From Diplonema japonicum (taxonomy: Eukaryota > Euglenozoa > Diplonemea > Diplonemida > Diplonemidae): a stretch of 64,000 bases of DNA. Below the pieces are notes generated by a model. It did not search any database, was not told the DNA's origin, and saw nothing but the letters and a program-made list of their open reading frames with translations. The translations under genes and the position numbers were made by a program. Below are positions 60,596 to 64,000 of this stretch, in pieces. The stretch spans positions 372,001 through 436,000 of the forward strand of contig OZ025670.1 in NCBI GenBank assembly GCA_964019335.1, written 5' to 3'. Position 1 is the first letter of the stretch; every line of letters begins with the position of its first letter.

Positions 60596-62506
60596 ATGTC
60601 AGTGAGTGAAGGACACCTGGGGACAACAGGTTATGAATACTACAAAGCAAAAGCCGTGGAAAGAGGAGTGCTGGGACTGAAGCTTGCTTGTTTGCATAAA
60701 GTCAGTTCGATGGTGGACGAGGGTGAGGAAATACTGAAATGCGTCCCTGCGTGTGTAGGTACGAATCTAGTGACGGTGGGGAAAGGGGATTGGCTGTACA
60801 AGATCCCTGTTAAAAACACATTAGAAAACATCAACTTGGACTACCAAGAAGGTGCGGACCTAACCCCGTTCCTTGACACCTCTTTCACAAAGAACATCCA
60901 GAAGCTGTCCGTCAAAAAAACAGGTTTCTCCGATGCTCATCTTGCATGCCTGCCCACTGGGCTCATTCATATCGACGTGCAGCACTGTCCGCTCATCACT
61001 GCAAAAGCGTTTTTTAATGCGATGCAATCCCTGCCCAACCTCACTTGCCTCGGGCTCCCTCCATGCGTGACACCACGTGGGCTGGCCTCGTTAAATAACA
61101 CGAAATTGCAGTCGGTGCTCGGTTCCAGCCTCCCGCCGGATTTTGTAGCGAAGCTCCCTAACCTAACTGAAGGAGAGGTACAAGAAGCAAAAATCGGGAT
61201 GAAGAAAATACACGTTAAGCAGTACTCTGCATTGCACAGGGACTTCTTTGCCCCTGTTGACGTTGGGCTACTAGAAGAACTTGACATGTGGGTCGACGGC
61301 CTTGAGTGCAGCAACGGGACCGTCCTTAGAGACCTTACAGGGGCAACAAACCTCCGTGTTATGAACCTGCTCCACACTGGGATTGAGTCAACTGAGGGGG
61401 ACTGGGTCGCAGCTGCAGAACATGAACTCAAATGCGCCCTTCCGGACATGGTGTCTCTCGAAGAGCTCGTCGTGCACTTGGAACGTGCTGCCACTACAGA
61501 GCTTCTCGCCTGCCTGCCTGCCTCCACGCAGATTGTCCGTCTTGACGGCAAGCGGTACAACCCTGATCCACTCGACGTGACTCCGTTCACTATCAAGCCG
61601 TTGTCAAACCTGACAACCCTCTGCCTCTCGTCTCTCCCCTCAGTTCCATCATCTCTTTTCGATGCCCTTCCTCTGTTTTCCTCCCTTCGTGAGCTTGTCC
61701 TCATCGATCTTGACCAGCCCGCGGAGGCGATCCTCCCCTACCTCCGGTCCTCCAGCATCAGGTACCTCGAGGTTAATGGTTGCCGCGGGTGGGACGACGA
61801 CACCCTGCTCCCCACACCCCTTCCGTGGCCGCACATCGCAGAGGACTTACCTAACCTTATGTCCTTGTTGCTGTATGGCATCCATCCTCTCTCCAGCGGG
61901 GACATCCTTCAATGCTTGTCCACAAAGCTAGTGTCATTGTCTTGCCCGACGGATCTGAAGGGGGGCGTCACGGGGCCTGGTGACCACTCGCTGCGCTACT
62001 TCAACATAGGTGGGGACCACGAGGTGACCTCAGACGGTGTGAAGGAACTTCTACTGGAGCTGCGGGACCTAGAGGTGGTGCAGATCGAGAACTGCCCGAA
62101 AGTCAAAAGAGTTATCCCTTTTTATCTATTTCAAAATCTGAACGAGCTCAGCCTTGTTGGTGTGGCGCTGTCGGATGAAGCGTGCTCCAGGAGCATCGTG
62201 GGGTGCGTCACATTGCGCTCCTTAGTACTAGACCTCCTCCCAGACGTGCTGCTCGACAAGACGCTTAAGGTCATTGCTACTCTCTCGCTCACGACCCTCA
62301 GTATTTACGACCTGTACTGCACCAGGTCTTCGTACGACATCGTCTCACAGACGCTCAACACTCTCCATCTTTACACCCCTTCCCCGATGCCCTCTACAGT
62401 ACTCCTCAAGATATCACAATCCTGTCCTAAACTGCGGTCCTTCCACGGGAGCATCCAAGGCAGGCCCTTACCGGGGCACGTGGCGGTGCACACGATGGGT
62501 GTTTAA
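60596..62506 (+). CDS. Leucine-rich-repeat protein
   Basis: 636 residues from ATG 60,596, which follows the acceptor AG at 60,554 and an A/G leader. A longer start at 60,536 lies before that acceptor. LRR units of the cysteine-containing/RI type recur, for example NIQKLSVKKTGFSDAHLACL, GLIHIDVQHCPLITAKAF, NLMSLLLYGIHPLSSGDILQ and LRSLVLDLLPDVLLDKTL. A short N-terminal region with YEYYKAKAVERG is helical; no clear F-box is seen. LRR proteins of this size are interaction scaffolds, often in ubiquitin ligases or flagella. The exact role is unknown. Confidence 0.83.
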   Translation: MSVSEGHLGTTGYEYYKAKAVERGVLGLKLACLHKVSSMVDEGEEILKCVPACVGTNLVTVGKGDWLYKIPVKNTLENINLDYQEGADLTPFLDTSFTKNIQKLSVKKTGFSDAHLACLPTGLIHIDVQHCPLITAKAFFNAMQSLPNLTCLGLPPCVTPRGLASLNNTKLQSVLGSSLPPDFVAKLPNLTEGEVQEAKIGMKKIHVKQYSALHRDFFAPVDVGLLEELDMWVDGLECSNGTVLRDLTGATNLRVMNLLHTGIESTEGDWVAAAEHELKCALPDMVSLEELVVHLERAATTELLACLPASTQIVRLDGKRYNPDPLDVTPFTIKPLSNLTTLCLSSLPSVPSSLFDALPLFSSLRELVLIDLDQPAEAILPYLRSSSIRYLEVNGCRGWDDDTLLPTPLPWPHIAEDLPNLMSLLLYGIHPLSSGDILQCLSTKLVSLSCPTDLKGGVTGPGDHSLRYFNIGGDHEVTSDGVKELLLELRDLEVVQIENCPKVKRVIPFYLFQNLNELSLVGVALSDEACSRSIVGCVTLRSLVLDLLPDVLLDKTLKVIATLSLTTLSIYDLYCTRSSYDIVSQTLNTLHLYTPSPMPSTVLLKISQSCPKLRSFHGSIQGRPLPGHVAVHTMGV

Positions 62507-62577
62507 GCTTCCAATTTAATTTTTTTTTTTTGTGATTTCTTTGCAATGATTGAAGGCACAAAGGTGGCAACCTGCAT

Positions 62578-63435
62578 ATGAAAGAGACGGTTTTATCATT
62601 ATGGGAAGGTTTGCTTGCAGAGGCGGGGAGCGCACCCAAGAGGCTTGACAAGGGCGTGAGGATGCACGATGTGCTCATAGTAGTCGATATGCAAGTCGAC
62701 TTCATAGACGGCAACGTGAAGGTGCCGGAGGGGGAAACAGCTGCACAGGAGGCAGCTAAGCTCATTAGACACGCTGCTCGTGTGGGGTGTAAAATAATCG
62801 CCGCAAAGGCCTTCCATCCTGCAAACCACAACTGTTTCAGGAAGGGAATGATGCCGCCCCACTGCTTGCAAGGATCCGTAGGTGCGAACCTCTGTAGCCC
62901 TGTTGCCGATGCACTAACATACGCTGCTGAAAAGGCTGTGGAACGACGCGAGCATTCTGTTCACATGTGCTACAAAGGAATGAATGAAGACATCAACAGC
63001 CCTGGCGCGCTTCCTTATGGCCCGCAGTTTGCCTTGCAACGGCTGCAGATGACCGATACAAACCACATCCCTTTGGAATGGACGGGGTCCTTCGAGCTCC
63101 ATTCTTCTTCCAGGGATCTTAACATTGATGCTCATCCTGACATTCGGTCCATCTTGAAGAAAACGCCAATCAAAGAGCTGCTGTGGGGCCTGCCTGATAG
63201 CTCCCGCATGTTCATTTGCGGCTTGTCTTTCGACTTCTCAGTCCTCGACACAGCGTGTGCCGCCAGCATCATCGGCAAGAAGAACGTCCACATCGTGTTC
63301 GATGCGACACGACCTTTTTACTTTCCAGAAAAAGGGAAATACCGTGGCTTCGTCTCCAACCCCTCTGAGGTGCACAAGATGCTTACCCACAACGAGGTGA
63401 AGTTGTGCAACGTGTTTGACTTTCTAAAACCATAA
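62578..63435 (+). CDS. Isochorismatase/nicotinamidase-fold protein, probably inactive
   Basis: 285 residues in one exon. The fold is clear: VLIVVDMQVDF (D37, catalytic Asp kept), FHPANHNCF (H80 and H84), PPHCLQGSVGANL (H95), a YKG with K133, then FICGLSFDFSVLDTACAASI. In nicotinamidases the D-x-H metal site Asp and the nucleophilic Cys of D-[FY]-C-V are required. Here the equivalents by eye are A78 and S221. The protein therefore probably binds a ligand or partner without hydrolysing it. An insertion (about 150-205) is longer than in bacterial PncA. The gene lies 71 bp after the LRR gene. Confidence 0.85.
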   Translation: MKETVLSLWEGLLAEAGSAPKRLDKGVRMHDVLIVVDMQVDFIDGNVKVPEGETAAQEAAKLIRHAARVGCKIIAAKAFHPANHNCFRKGMMPPHCLQGSVGANLCSPVADALTYAAEKAVERREHSVHMCYKGMNEDINSPGALPYGPQFALQRLQMTDTNHIPLEWTGSFELHSSSRDLNIDAHPDIRSILKKTPIKELLWGLPDSSRMFICGLSFDFSVLDTACAASIIGKKNVHIVFDATRPFYFPEKGKYRGFVSNPSEVHKMLTHNEVKLCNVFDFLKP

Positions 63436-63458
63436 CCATTTTCTTGCCAGTGCAACCA
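63436..63458 (+). promoter_or_regulatory. 23-base intergenic spacer with acceptor
   Basis: CCATTTTCTTGCCAG provides a pyrimidine tract and AG (63,449-63,450), then eight bases lead to ATG 63,459. It is one of the shortest gene spacers in the window. Confidence 0.55.
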
Positions 63459-64000
63459 ATGTCAGTTATTCCCAGTTACAAAATGTTACCAAATATGCTG
63501 CAAAGCTCGACGTACAAGTGCAAGGTAGAAGCAGCCCTCGTCAACGTTCTGAAGGACCCCTCAGTGAAGGCGGTACCGAAGAAGGTGTGGAGAATGCTGT
63601 GGCTGCTGAGGGAGAGGCGGTGTGCAGAGTGTGAATACTACGACATCAACGAGGACCTTGCGGAGATCGTGCTGCAGTTTGTCCTGAAGGCTGGGCTCAC
63701 TGATACGAACATCAGCCTGCACTTTTCCTTTAGATTTGACAAATGGAATGACAAGCGCTTCTTCTGTAAGATTCAGATGCCTCATCAAACAATGAAATCC
63801 TTGAAGATCGGTGTCCTTTGCTTTTCGGTCACCGAAGAGTTGAATGCTGTGGAGGCAGGACTTGTGCCTGTCTCATCTGCTGACTTTGCTTGCGGAAGGA
63901 ACCGTAAGATATTGCGCAAATTATTCAAACCGTTTGACTACCTCTTGTGCATCGATAGCATGCTTCGCAGCGTTCCAAGGATCGTTGGGCCTCATCTAAA
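63459..64000 (+). CDS. Divergent uL1/L10a-like ribosomal-protein homologue, partial
   Basis: Open from ATG 63,459 to the window end (180 codons), so the 3' part is missing. After an N-terminal extension of about 65 residues, the frame follows ribosomal protein L10a (uL1): a strand pair NISLHFSFRFDKWNDKRFF, then KSLKIGVLCFS, RKILRKLFKPFDYLLCIDS and LRSVPRIVGPHL. The last matches the family's Y-D-x-F-L-A-S-E-S...PRILGP pattern. Many conserved positions differ (C-I-D-S for A-S-E-S), so this is a divergent paralogue rather than the main cytosolic protein. A mitochondrial or assembly role is possible. Confidence 0.62.
   Translation, partial: MSVIPSYKMLPNMLQSSTYKCKVEAALVNVLKDPSVKAVPKKVWRMLWLLRERRCAECEYYDINEDLAEIVLQFVLKAGLTDTNISLHFSFRFDKWNDKRFFCKIQMPHQTMKSLKIGVLCFSVTEELNAVEAGLVPVSSADFACGRNRKILRKLFKPFDYLLCIDSMLRSVPRIVGPHL

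Noticed and set aside
1-64000. Spliced-leader RNA, 5S rRNA and spliceosomal snRNA genes
   Set aside because: I looked by eye for the diplonemid leader as I remember it and for snRNA landmarks and saw none. A covariance-model search would be needed to exclude them.

Overview
The window is nuclear DNA of a microbial eukaryote. The coding blocks carry spliceosomal GT-AG introns, mitochondrial proteins (a GGC1-type GTP/GDP carrier and two pentatricopeptide-repeat proteins), NudC, an actin-like protein, Hsp70 and nuclear tRNA genes. Every protein gene I can support, about 24 of them, lies on the + strand. Most starts are preceded by a long pyrimidine tract and an AG, often followed by a purine-rich leader of a few tens of bases. 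One-directional gene order with an acceptor-like signal in front of each gene is the layout expected of polycistronic transcription with spliced-leader trans-splicing. Together with the introns, the PPR proteins and a CCCH protein carrying a zinc-binding WD..R...LRC..C..QW motif, this points to Euglenozoa, most likely a diplonemid. That placement is inference; no spliced-leader RNA gene was found here.

Layout. 1-6,000: low-complexity DNA around a tandem pair of almost identical DUF2804-like genes. 6,063-8,642: a protein with three cyclic-nucleotide-binding-like domains. 8,921-11,897: a nine-exon MNN1-type (GT71) mannosyltransferase. 11,900-16,200: a gene desert holding a decayed piggyBac element with its ends intact. 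16,223-29,050: a gene-rich run of a voltage-gated K+ channel, a small unknown, a METTL21-type methyltransferase, the mitochondrial GTP/GDP carrier, a coiled-coil/two-TM protein, Hsp70, an unknown and a ubiquitin-like plus beta-propeller protein. 29,050-34,030: a desert with inverted-repeat and foldback elements. 34,034-35,052: two identical tRNA-Leu(AAG) genes. 35,080-45,362: an unknown, an actin-like protein, a small F-box-like ORF, a kelch protein, two adjacent PPR genes, a coiled-coil protein and a CCCH zinc-finger protein. 45,363-51,316: about 6 kb of homopolymer-rich DNA. 51,317-64,000: a PDZ protein, a large discoidin/C2-like protein, NudC, a Nab2/ZC3H14-like protein with an antisense tRNA-Ala in its last intron, an LRR protein, an isochorismatase-fold protein lacking catalytic residues, and a partial, divergent uL1-like protein.

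I reconstructed 35 introns by hand from reading-frame continuity. All but two are 33-73 bp, 24 start GTATG, and many are almost pure poly(A) up to the acceptor. The two exceptions are 409 and 436 bp; the latter contains the tRNA-Ala gene. Neighbouring genes show no pathway relationship, as expected for a polycistronic array that is not an operon. No convincing new multi-gene system is seen. The best leads are the cis/trans splice-signal contrast, the tRNA nested in an intron, the foldback-element families and the catalytically dead-looking isochorismatase.
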